Shown here: one piece after another, positions 1 through 5,362 of the stretch
How the letters are laid out: the number at the start of each line of letters is the position of its first letter
How positions within the stretch are numbered: position 1 is the first letter of the stretch
Source: Pseudomonadota bacterium
GTDB lineage: Bacteria > Pseudomonadota > Alphaproteobacteria > Micropepsales > Micropepsaceae
Length of the DNA: 5,362 bases
NCBI GenBank assembly: GCA_021817355.1
Contig: JAKAVI010000152.1
Location: 1-5,362 of the forward strand
Reading direction: 5' to 3'
Position numbers and translations under genes: made by a program
The notes under the pieces: model-generated
Told to the model about the DNA's origin: nothing
Databases searched by the model: none
What the model saw: the letters and a program-made list of their open reading frames with translations, nothing else

Positions 1-1
1 G

Positions 2-1312
2 ATGACAGAAAAAAATGAAGGTCCCACGCGTCGGCATGTGCTCGCCGCGGGCACCGTCGCAGCGGCGGTCGCTCCCATCTCAGGAGGGCTCGTGAAAGCA
101 ACGCCAGATACTGTCAGACAGGATCTCGAACGCTATATCGGATTTGGCATCAAAGCTTCCGGGGGAGCAGGCGATAATGCCTGCGGCGCCTGGCTCGAAG
201 CGGAATTGCTGCATCAGGGTTTCAAAATCAATCATCAAAACTTTTCTGTACCATATTTCACGCCAAGCCGCGCGGAACTCGTTCTCGATCATCATACCGT
301 CCCCATTATTCCCCAAGGAATAGTTGTTCAGACCGGTCTGACCGGTGTGACCGGACGCCTGGTTCGTATCGACCCTACCCTTCCGGTCAGCCAGCCCTTG
401 TCCGGAGCGATTGCCCTCATTGATCTGCCTTATTCACGCTGGGTCAGTGCGCTGCAAAAACCGATCCACGATGGAGTTCGCGCTGCCATTGCTCAGGGTG
501 CTCGTGCGGCGATAGTCATCACCAACGGGCCTACTCAAAAGGCGATAGCGCTCAATACCGATGGCACAAAGCCCATGTTTGAGGTTCCAGTGGGGGTGCT
601 GGCACCTGACCAAGCCCTTCCGTTCCTAGCCGGGGCTATGCGTGGCGCCAGCGCTTCCTTCTTCCTCATCGGCGAAGGGGGGCGGCGTGATGCGTTCAAT
701 TTTGTGGGGCACCTCGAGCGCGGACAATCCAAATGGATTATAGTCTCAACACCGCGCTCGGGCTGGTTCACCTGTGCGGCGGAGCGCGGTCCGGGTGTCG
801 CCATTTGGCTCGCCCTGGCGCGATGGGCACCGGCCGCCTTCCCCGGCTATAATCTAGCGTTTATCTGCAATAGTGCCCATGAGTACGAATATCTCGGCGC
901 TGACCAGGCTATTCGTGACATCGCCCCTAAACCTGAAATCACAGCTATATGGCTAACGTTGGGTGCAAGCATAGCCGCGCGCGACTGGCAGTCGCTGATT
1001 CCACCATTACTTCCACTCCCGAGCGCCGATCCCCAGCGTTACCTCGTTGTAAGTCCTAACGTTCAGAAATTGGCGAAGCGAGCTTTTTCCGGTCAGCCTG
1101 GCATTGAGAACCCTTATACAACGGATCGCTTCACAGCGGGCGAACTCACACCCATACATAAGGCAGGCTACAAGACCGTTGCAGGCTTTTTTGGTGCGCA
1201 TCGCTTTCTTCATACGAAAGAAGACGATGAACGTTGCATAGTCGTGGAGCCCACGCGCAAAGCCATCACGGGATGCCAGATTTTTTTGCAGTCGGTAATC
1301 GGTCGAGCGTAA
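2..1312 (+). CDS. Tat-exported M28-like (PA domain plus degenerate peptidase) protein
   Basis: The 436-residue product opens with a twin-arginine signal: TRRHVLAAG at residues 9-17, then an Ala/Val/Gly-rich hydrophobic stretch and a plausible signal peptidase site after VKA (31-33). The mature protein should be periplasmic. Residues about 100-230 look like a PA (protease-associated) insert, with alternating beta and helix stretches such as GARAAIVIT. Residues about 231-436 follow the M28 zinc aminopeptidase order. SAHEYEYLGA (291-300) sits where M28 enzymes have the Glu-Glu motif, and FLHTKEDD (402-409) matches the C-terminal His ligand. By eye the HxD motif is T250/R252, the bridging Asp is E261 and the general-base Glu is H293; E294 and H404 remain. 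Classical dinuclear zinc catalysis is therefore doubtful. The start is set by the normal Tat n-region length; the ribosome binding site lies outside the window. The gene faces the operon to its right and shows no functional link to it. Family assignment is by remembered motif, not by search. Confidence 0.8.
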   Translation: MTEKNEGPTRRHVLAAGTVAAAVAPISGGLVKATPDTVRQDLERYIGFGIKASGGAGDNACGAWLEAELLHQGFKINHQNFSVPYFTPSRAELVLDHHTVPIIPQGIVVQTGLTGVTGRLVRIDPTLPVSQPLSGAIALIDLPYSRWVSALQKPIHDGVRAAIAQGARAAIVITNGPTQKAIALNTDGTKPMFEVPVGVLAPDQALPFLAGAMRGASASFFLIGEGGRRDAFNFVGHLERGQSKWIIVSTPRSGWFTCAAERGPGVAIWLALARWAPAAFPGYNLAFICNSAHEYEYLGADQAIRDIAPKPEITAIWLTLGASIAARDWQSLIPPLLPLPSADPQRYLVVSPNVQKLAKRAFSGQPGIENPYTTDRFTAGELTPIHKAGYKTVAGFFGAHRFLHTKEDDERCIVVEPTRKAITGCQIFLQSVIGRA

Positions 1313-1325
1313 AAATTTGGTCTAC

Positions 1326-1345
1326 TCCCCGACCAACTTCGGGGA
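1326..1345. terminator. Perfect 7-bp hairpin after the M28-like gene
   Basis: TCCCCGA (1326-1332) pairs perfectly with TCGGGGA (1339-1345) across a six-base loop, starting 13 bases after the stop codon. The plus strand has no T tract after it. On the minus strand a run of five T appears about ten bases beyond the stem, which is further than usual. It is probably an mRNA 3'-end or stabilising hairpin and only possibly a true intrinsic terminator. Confidence 0.45.
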
Positions 1346-1459
1346 AGACTTGAACAATTCACGCGGATTGTTGCGCTGCCTGCACGGGCACTGACGATGG
1401 AAGCCATGCGGTACGTAGGAAGTGCCGCGATCACGACACAAAGTTATGGCCCGCCAGCG

Positions 1460-1487
1460 TTAGGGGATCTATCACCCAAGGTTTTTT
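1460..1487 (+). terminator. Imperfect hairpin with six-T tract
   Basis: TTAGGGGA (1460-1467) and TCACCCAA (1472-1479) can form six of eight pairs (two mismatches) around a TCTA loop (1468-1471), followed by GG and then TTTTTT (1482-1487). This is the layout of a rho-independent terminator on the plus strand, about 150 bases after the M28-like gene. The mismatches make the stem weak, so the call is tentative. Confidence 0.35.
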
Positions 1488-1607
1488 GAAACGACGGATG
1501 CGTGATTAGGCTAGGAATTAATTCAGAATGTTACAAAAATTAAAATCGATCAGCACGGAATTCAATGCCTACTCTTGGCTCCAGCATTCATTACCCAATC
1601 CGTGGAG

Positions 1608-1624
1608 TTATTGTCCCACAATAA
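1608..1624 (-). terminator. AT-rich hairpin just past the operon end
   Basis: TTATTGT (1608-1614) and ACAATAA (1618-1624) form a perfect 7-bp stem with a three-base loop, starting six bases beyond the stop codon of the last minus-strand gene. There is no T tract following on the minus strand. It may mark or protect the 3' end of the operon transcript. Its low G+C makes it a weak terminator by itself. Confidence 0.35.
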
Positions 1625-1630
1625 GTAACC

Positions 1631-2446
1631 TCAATCATTGACCGATAAGACCATGATGGGATCTGAAATCCGCTCAGGAGCGATCTCCTTTTCTAGCGGC
1701 AATACAGCCGTACCAATTGCAAAGAACTCAATCACATGCGTCTGCCATCCATGACTTCCCTCATGGATATCGACGCCTACTACCCCTTCGGCCTTTGAAG
1801 CAGCGGCTTCGTGCTGCATACGTTCAATGGCGATTTCTCTTGCTTCGTACATCGCCGAAGTAAAATTCTCGAGCTCTACGTTACGTCCAACTGTGGCGAG
1901 TCCGGAAAGCATGCCACGGTGAGCTACATGATACACACACGAGCCCATCACCATCTCCACCGGACGATAACCCGCATGCAAAAGCGCCCAGAAGTCCTGA
2001 CCAGAAAGGTCCGAGGTGAAAGGGCCGCCATCATGTGCACGGAAACCCTTGTGGCCTTCGCCATGAACGACACCGGTACCGATCGCGATGAATTCCAAAA
2101 GATGCTGATCCCACTCAAGTCGCTTGATCGTGAGCTTAACGCCAACTATACCATCCGCGCCCATTGCCGTGGCCTCAGCGCGCATGCGCGTCATCGCAAG
2201 TTCACGGGCGTGGTACATAGCCTTCGACAGAACGATAAGTTCCTGGTTACGGCTCCAGCTGCCATATTGAATGCCCACATGATAAACGCAGGAGCCAACA
2301 CAAAGACCAATCGGCTCAAATCCTGCCTTGCGGACAAGCAGAAATTCGTTGACCGAGAAATCCGAGGTAAATACTCCCGTTGGATGAACCGAAGACCTGA
2401 GTCCCTTCAGACGCTCGGCAGCGTGGGCAGGAATGGCATCGCTCAT
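1631..2446 (-). CDS. Tandem YbjQ-like (heavy-metal-binding domain family) protein
   Basis: This 271-residue protein, last in the operon, is a clear internal duplication. Module 1 runs from FTSDFS (26) to FIAIGTGV (about 126), and module 2 from FTSDLS (143) to FFAIGTAV (about 248). Each has the same order: FTSD opening, GSCVYHV (51-57 and 168-174), AMYxARExAxxRM (76-88 and 198-210), GxVGV and EFxAIGT. The helix plus VVGVDI and GTAV pattern matches the YbjQ family (PF01906, formerly DUF74), annotated as putative heavy-metal binding and thought to assemble as rings; its biochemistry is poorly known. No signal peptide or membrane segment is visible, so it should be cytoplasmic. The ATG lies 2 bases after the upstream stop and is preceded by a good AAGGAG at a ten-base spacing. 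The Cys and His in GSCVYH are candidate ligands, an inference. Confidence 0.85.
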   Translation of the reverse strand: MSDAIPAHAAERLKGLRSSVHPTGVFTSDFSVNEFLLVRKAGFEPIGLCVGSCVYHVGIQYGSWSRNQELIVLSKAMYHARELAMTRMRAEATAMGADGIVGVKLTIKRLEWDQHLLEFIAIGTGVVHGEGHKGFRAHDGGPFTSDLSGQDFWALLHAGYRPVEMVMGSCVYHVAHRGMLSGLATVGRNVELENFTSAMYEAREIAIERMQHEAAASKAEGVVGVDIHEGSHGWQTHVIEFFAIGTAVLPLEKEIAPERISDPIMVLSVND

Positions 2447-2448
2447 AA

Positions 2449-3345
2449 TCAGATTGCTCCTTCGGATTCATTCGAGCTATAGGATTGGTGGTGTCGGCTC
2501 GTGCCGGTCAGGGGTGTCCGTCCCGAGTGCAGATCGACGACAATCTTGATGTCATGGGGAAGTGGTATTCCCCGTCGTGCATCCACAGTAGTCGCCACGA
2601 CAATGTGACGTGCGAGATACTGTGGCGGCTGGTCCTGACGCTCCACCTTAAAGCCCTGGCTAAAATTGAGATGCGCCAGCACCCCGTTGCCCTGCTCCCG
2701 TGCATTTCGCCTCAGGTCCTGATGGGCATTATCTCGCACCTCGCTCCACAACGCACTAAGACTGCGTACCTCGATGTTTCCCATCATCATGAGATTACTG
2801 GTGCCACGGTTCCAATCACTCAACCAGCGGTAATCAGCGCCAATGGCAATACCCGTAGGAACAACATCCGCCTCCAGTAGCTTAACAAATTCGAAGACTG
2901 GAATGGTTGCGACGATCGGATCTTCACTCGCAGCAAGCCCCTCAACATATACCGCAGTACCGATCAGGCTGAAATCCATGCTATCCGGAACCCCGAGCGG
3001 GATCGTGCGCATCTTGACGTCAAGCACAGCATTGGCTCCCGCCATATAGGCTTCCCTCTTGAGACGACGCAAGGCGGCGTTCCAACCTTCGGCGTGACCG
3101 CGTGTCCAGGAATATCCATAATGGAGCCAGCAGGTGGAACACACAGCTGCTATTGGCCTCAGCCCGTGGGAACGAACGATCATCAGTTCCGCGGGTGTCA
3201 GCGTAGCAGCCCAAGGACGTCGGCCGGATCGTGACGCCTGAAGCCGTGCCTGCACAGCTGCGGGCACTTCGTTATAGGGCAAGCAGCGCAGTACATCCTG
3301 ATGAAAGTTCTCGTCGATGGCGGGCAAATTGTCCTGTTCGCTCAT
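2449..3345 (-). CDS. Diverged tandem YbjQ-like domain protein
   Basis: The 298-residue product aligns by eye with its downstream neighbour, so the two are probably paralogues. Module 1 (about 45-132) has an LTPAELMIVRSHGLRPIA start, CSTCWLHYG (69-77), a helix rich in Arg/Lys/Ala (about 88-102), GANAVLDVKM and FSLIGTAV (125-132). Module 2 (about 145-255) keeps FEFVKLLEADVVPTGIAIG and a helix with WSEVRDNAHQDLRRNAREQG, but has lost the Cys-x-x-His motif (D171 and W174 instead). N-terminal (1-44) and C-terminal (256-298) tails are extra; the latter ends in a Ser/His-rich, probably disordered stretch. No export signal is visible. The ATG is 2 bases after the upstream TAA with no strong Shine-Dalgarno, so translation probably depends on the gene before it. 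Function is unknown. The family call is weaker than for the neighbour. Confidence 0.72.
   Translation of the reverse strand: MSEQDNLPAIDENFHQDVLRCLPYNEVPAAVQARLQASRSGRRPWAATLTPAELMIVRSHGLRPIAAVCSTCWLHYGYSWTRGHAEGWNAALRRLKREAYMAGANAVLDVKMRTIPLGVPDSMDFSLIGTAVYVEGLAASEDPIVATIPVFEFVKLLEADVVPTGIAIGADYRWLSDWNRGTSNLMMMGNIEVRSLSALWSEVRDNAHQDLRRNAREQGNGVLAHLNFSQGFKVERQDQPPQYLARHIVVATTVDARRGIPLPHDIKIVVDLHSGRTPLTGTSRHHQSYSSNESEGAI
2457..2462 (-). promoter_or_regulatory. Ribosome binding site of the tandem YbjQ-like gene
   Basis: On the minus strand AAGGAG stands ten bases before the ATG at 2446. It lies inside the last codons of the preceding gene. It is the strongest Shine-Dalgarno inside the operon and fixes the start of the last gene. 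Confidence 0.7.
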
Positions 3346-3347
3346 GC

Positions 3348-3728
3348 TTAACTGACCATGAACTGAGACAGCAATTGGCTGAGACGTTCTGTATGCTCGC
3401 TCATTTTGTGCGTCTCCTCAAGCAGCTTTGTGAACCATTCCGCTGGCGGCAGATCTTTAGTATTGAGAACAATGCCTCGCACCACCATGCTCAGTGTGGC
3501 CTTAAGTCTGCCACGTTCGATTTCGAGCCCATAGCGGTACTCCCCTAAATCCACGCTCACGCCGACGATCCTGGCATGACGTGAAAAAAGTCCCTTACTT
3601 TCCTGAACTGTTACGAGTTCTGGCATCGCCTCCTTTAGACGCAACGCAAATGCACCCAGATTACTTTCAGCATCAGCGCTAAAGCGGCGCAGCCATGCTG
3701 CCTCGATGTCAAATCCCGGCCCACTCAC
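3348..3728 (-). CDS. 126-residue protein of unknown function between TelA-like and YbjQ-like genes
   Basis: I do not recognise a named family. The protein is small, soluble-looking, and lacks a signal peptide or membrane segment. A charged helix (about 8-35) is followed by a beta-rich middle with VGVSVDLGEYRYGLEI (55-70) and SMVVRGIVLNT (80-90), then an amphipathic C-terminal helix starting at PAEWFTKL (95-102). The VVRGIVL...EWF pattern resembles, from memory, short uncharacterised proteins encoded beside YbjQ-type genes in other bacteria; this needs a profile search. The start is GTG, which overlaps the TGA of the TelA-like gene by four bases (GTGA). No good Shine-Dalgarno is at the usual distance, so translational coupling is likely. 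The next ATG would remove over 30 residues including the first helix, so GTG is preferred. A role as adaptor between its neighbours is speculation from position. Confidence 0.75.
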   Translation of the reverse strand: MSGPGFDIEAAWLRRFSADAESNLGAFALRLKEAMPELVTVQESKGLFSRHARIVGVSVDLGEYRYGLEIERGRLKATLSMVVRGIVLNTKDLPPAEWFTKLLEETHKMSEHTERLSQLLSQFMVS

Positions 3729-4951
3729 TTCTGCACCGCGGCCTTGTTCACGCCCTGCATGCCGGTAACCAGACGATCTCGGATAGCCGCCAGTTTGGCC
3801 TCACGCTCGCGATCTCCGGCCGCAACTTCCCGCTCAATTTCCATCACCTCGTGCATCGTGCGAATGGTTTCATCGGCAACCTGCGCAAGAACTTCAATAT
3901 TACGCGCATCACCACCAAGACTGCGTGCAGCACTTGTTGCGGCATCATGGGCACCTTTAGATGCCAATACCGTTATCTGGCGTGCCACCTCGTCGAGCTT
4001 CTCCGATTCCTGTGCGGCACGGGAGATGTCGACCTGGACGGCCGCCTGGCTTGCCACAGCCATCAGACGAGGGATGACAACCAGCATTCCATCGGAAATC
4101 TTGAGGATGCGAGTCTCAGCGGCCTTGCGGTTCTGACCGATAATAGGAATCAGCATAGCCGACCCAACAAGGTTCTCCCGCATTTCTGCGATCTTACCCC
4201 GAAAGTTGGCAAGTGCAGAACGGAATTCCATTACATCCGCTGCTTCAGCCGCATCGCCAGAGGCCTCCGCCTTCTGACGCAGGGCCTCAAGCTCAGTTTG
4301 ACCACGATCCAATGCGATCTGTCCAGCAGCAATATAAATCTTGAGCAAATGCAAGCTGTGTCGAATGGCTTCTGCCTGCCGATCCATCAGCTGCACGGCC
4401 ACAGTTAGATCAGCCTTGATCTTGCGTGCCCGGGCTTGTTCCTGATCCATGAGATCGAGAAATTTCTTTCGGTTCTCCGCAAAACCTTTGAACGCAGAAT
4501 GAGCGTCCGCAGCAAAGCGCATAAAGCGCCCTACCAATCCCTTGGCTGCAGATCCGCCCCCTTTGGCCTCGGTCTGCAGATCGTCGATGCGCAAAATCTT
4601 AACACCATCGATCACGCTTGCCGCGATCTGACCCACTTCACCGGCGTCGCCAAGACGCACGCCTGTCAGCAATTGTCGCGACGCCTGCGCGATCTCAGCC
4701 ATAGCCCCTTCGCCATGGGCAAGTAGCGTTGCGGTATCACGGAAATTGACTTTTTCGGCCGCCGCCTGCGACGCCGCCAGGTCTTCCGGATTGAGATTGG
4801 ATATGTCGACGAGACGCTCAGGTTCAGGTTCGGGACCAACGGGCAGCGCCGGGGCCTTGGGCACCGTCACAAGATTTTGGGCCGGAGGTGGCGAAACCTC
4901 TAGATTGTCGAACTGAGACAAATCGAGAGGGGCATCCTTGCCGTCTGACAT
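3725..4951 (-). CDS. TelA-family toxic anion resistance protein
   Basis: The 408-residue product fits the TelA/KlaA family (PF05816), which is linked to tellurite resistance on plasmid RK2 and, in Listeria, to tolerance of nisin and cell-wall drugs. The molecular mechanism is unknown. Residues 1-50 are Pro/Glu-rich and probably disordered. The TelA body starts near GEGAMAEIAQASRQLL (80-95), runs through long charged helices (about 150-260), and contains the family-like SAMLIPIIGQNRKAAETRI segment (264-282) and IPRLMAVASQAAVQ (293-306). It ends in a helix rich in Glu/Arg/Lys (about 362-395). No signal or membrane segment is visible, so it is cytoplasmic. An in-frame GTG at 4957 exists, but GGAG is only two bases from it and eight from the ATG at 4951, so the ATG is chosen. 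It is first in a four-gene operon and overlaps the next gene by four bases. The usual XpaC-like partner is not seen in the window. Confidence 0.9.
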   Translation of the reverse strand: MSDGKDAPLDLSQFDNLEVSPPPAQNLVTVPKAPALPVGPEPEPERLVDISNLNPEDLAASQAAAEKVNFRDTATLLAHGEGAMAEIAQASRQLLTGVRLGDAGEVGQIAASVIDGVKILRIDDLQTEAKGGGSAAKGLVGRFMRFAADAHSAFKGFAENRKKFLDLMDQEQARARKIKADLTVAVQLMDRQAEAIRHSLHLLKIYIAAGQIALDRGQTELEALRQKAEASGDAAEAADVMEFRSALANFRGKIAEMRENLVGSAMLIPIIGQNRKAAETRILKISDGMLVVIPRLMAVASQAAVQVDISRAAQESEKLDEVARQITVLASKGAHDAATSAARSLGGDARNIEVLAQVADETIRTMHEVMEIEREVAAGDREREAKLAAIRDRLVTGMQGVNKAAVQK

Positions 4952-4959
4952 GCGCACTG

Positions 4960-4963
4960 CTCC
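4960..4963 (-). promoter_or_regulatory. Ribosome binding site of the TelA-like gene
   Basis: GGAG on the minus strand is eight bases from the ATG at 4951 but only two from the in-frame GTG at 4957. This spacing selects the ATG. Its GG is part of the 8-base palindrome CCATATGG (4962-4969), which could mildly affect access to the site. Confidence 0.65.
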
Positions 4964-5022
4964 ATATGGCCCCCTGAATATGCCGCAAGCCCACCTGATT
5001 GCAACCGAGTATGTCCCAGACC

Positions 5023-5045
5023 GTCATTGTATGACAGATATGTCA
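5023..5045. repeat. Overlapping inverted repeats, probable operator
   Basis: GTCAT-TGT-ATGAC (5023-5035) and TGACA-GATA-TGTCA (5032-5045) are two perfect 5-bp inverted repeats sharing the central TGAC. Together they give three TGTCA-type half-sites in alternating orientation within 23 bases. They overlap a minus-strand TACAAT hexamer (5026-5031). The layout suits binding of a dimeric regulator about 75-95 bases before the TelA-like start. The regulator is not identifiable. Confidence 0.45.
5026..5031 (-). promoter_or_regulatory. TACAAT, possible -10 element without good -35
   Basis: TACAAT matches the sigma70 -10 consensus at five of six positions and is about 75 bases before the TelA-like ATG. 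At 16-18 base spacing only GC-rich, non-consensus sequence is present. It would need an activator, or it is simply a chance hexamer inside the repeats. Confidence 0.25.
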
Positions 5046-5268
5046 GATTGGGCCCTATGGTCGGCAAGGCCCGTCCGCGGGTGCCCCCTCCCCCATGGAT
5101 ATCTGCCATCGCAAGGGAGACTAGACCGGAGCCGATTTTCTTCTCCCAGAGTACAGTCTTAATCAGCACCTTGGCATGGCTTCCGATCTACATTCGCATA
5201 CAGGCGTAGAGCCAGTTCCCCGACGGAAAATCTGGTGTATCCGGGTATCGACGATGATAAGCCGAGAC

Positions 5269-5297
5269 AATTTAGAGGGGACAGAGCGCTATCTCAA
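5269..5297 (-). promoter_or_regulatory. Sigma70-like promoter for the operon
   Basis: Minus-strand TTGAGA (5292-5297, five of six to consensus) is separated by exactly 17 bases from TAAATT (5269-5274, four of six). Transcription would start near 5262, giving an untranslated leader of about 310 bases before the TelA-like ATG. This is the best spaced promoter found in the region. Confidence 0.45.
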
Positions 5298-5300
5298 GAC

Positions 5301-5314
5301 CAATCACGCGATTG
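5301..5314. repeat. CAATC-N4-GATTG inverted repeat upstream of the promoter
   Basis: A perfect 5-bp inverted repeat, CAATC (5301-5305) and GATTG (5310-5314), lies three bases beyond the -35 of the predicted minus-strand promoter, centred about 45 bases before its expected start. This is where an activator site would be expected, but such short repeats also occur by chance. Confidence 0.3.
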
Positions 5315-5324
5315 ATTGCGCGGT

Positions 5325-5351
5325 TTGTACGATTGTTGTGTGGGATAAAAT
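5325..5351 (+). promoter_or_regulatory. Weak divergent promoter candidate reading out of the window
   Basis: TAAAAT (5346-5351) matches the -10 consensus at five of six positions. The best -35 is TTGTAC (5325-5330), only 15 bases away and matching three positions. If real it would drive a divergent gene beyond the right edge. Confidence 0.2.
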
Positions 5352-5362
5352 CTTGCGTGTCG

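Larger units (their letters stand above)
1313..1630. other. Convergent intergenic gap, no gene seen
   Basis: This 318-base gap separates two converging transcription units. I see no tRNA, no coding frame with a credible start, and no mobile element. It contains three hairpin candidates (about 1326-1345, 1460-1487 and 1608-1624) that could end transcription from either side. A loose pair, GGCACT at 1387-1392 and AGTGCC at 1421-1426, encloses a small ATGG/CCAT hairpin; its meaning is unclear. The stretch from about 1510 to 1560 is AT-rich. Confidence 0.7.
4964..5362. other. Gene-free upstream region of the operon
   Basis: About 400 bases lie between the TelA-like gene and the window end without a credible gene. 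Short open frames here have poor starts and run into the TelA-like gene in another frame. The region holds a sigma70-like promoter on the minus strand, overlapping TGTCA/TGACA repeats, a CAATC/GATTG inverted repeat and a C-rich tract (CCCCCTCCCCC at 5084-5094). I see no tRNA. No riboswitch fold is recognised. Confidence 0.6.

Noticed and set aside
331..354. GACCGG repeated three times at 9-base spacing
   Set aside because: It is in frame and encodes a TG-x TG-x TG-x stretch in the PA-like region, so coding constraint explains it; three units are too few for a repeat array.
1210..1434. Minus-strand open frame of 74 codons across the end of the M28-like gene
   Set aside because: It overlaps the conserved C terminus of the M28-like gene and has a low-complexity, Ser/Arg-rich translation.
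1811..2482. Plus-strand open frame of 223 codons opposite the tandem YbjQ-like gene
   Set aside because: It is antisense to clearly duplicated coding sequence; the protein has no domain pattern.
3695..4408. Plus-strand open frame of 237 codons opposite the TelA-like gene
   Set aside because: It is antisense to a strong family match, has no recognisable domain, and its composition (many His, Cys, Arg) is that of a shadow frame.
4952..4957. Upstream GTG as start of the TelA-like gene
   Set aside because: The Shine-Dalgarno would be only two bases away; the ATG six bases later has the proper eight-base spacing.
5084..5094. C-rich tract as a G-quadruplex on the minus strand
   Set aside because: Only two long G runs are adjacent, not four well-spaced ones; a quadruplex cannot be supported from sequence alone.
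4900..5169. Minus-strand open frame of 89 codons upstream of and overlapping the TelA-like start
   Set aside because: It starts at a GTG without a ribosome binding site and ends inside the TelA-like gene in another frame, with no domain-like pattern.
5206..5235. CCAG/TTCC with GGAA/CTGG hairpin, considered as tRNA arm or terminator
   Set aside because: The stem needs a three-base bulge, there is no cloverleaf around it and no T tract.
1..5362. CRISPR array, insertion sequence or integrase site
   Set aside because: No regularly spaced repeats, transposase or terminal inverted repeats were seen on either strand.

Overview
The window holds one plus-strand gene on the left and a tightly packed four-gene minus-strand operon on the right. 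The two units converge on a 318-base non-coding gap. Base composition is moderate (roughly 50-55 % G+C by eye). Twin-arginine export, Gram-negative style genes and protein flavour suggest a proteobacterium, most likely an alphaproteobacterium. That placement is an impression; no rRNA or other taxonomic marker is present.

Left part (2-1312, plus): a Tat-exported protein with a PA-like insert and an M28 (Zn-aminopeptidase-like) C-terminal fold. Most of the usual metal ligands look replaced, so it may be a non-catalytic or rewired M28 homologue.

Middle gap (1313-1630): no convincing gene. It holds a perfect 7-bp hairpin 13 bases past the first stop, an imperfect hairpin followed by six T, and an AT-rich 7-bp hairpin just past the end of the minus-strand operon. 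These suit transcription ends of two convergent units.

Right part (4951 down to 1631, minus): in transcription order, a TelA-family (toxic anion resistance) protein, a 126-residue protein of unknown function, a protein with two diverged YbjQ-like modules, and a second protein with two clear YbjQ-like modules. The junctions are a 4-base stop/start overlap and then two gaps of 2 bases, so the genes are almost certainly co-transcribed and translationally coupled. The set has four YbjQ-like modules, three of which carry the same Cys-x-x-His motif where the loop of ordinary YbjQ lies. I know of no named pathway made of these parts, so the operon is the best candidate here for an undescribed system, possibly an envelope or toxic-agent stress response.

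Upstream region (4952-5362): gene-free. It contains a good sigma70-like promoter about 320 bases before the TelA-like gene, overlapping TGTCA/TGACA inverted repeats that cover a second -10-like hexamer, and an inverted repeat just upstream of the main promoter. This implies a regulated operon with a long untranslated leader.
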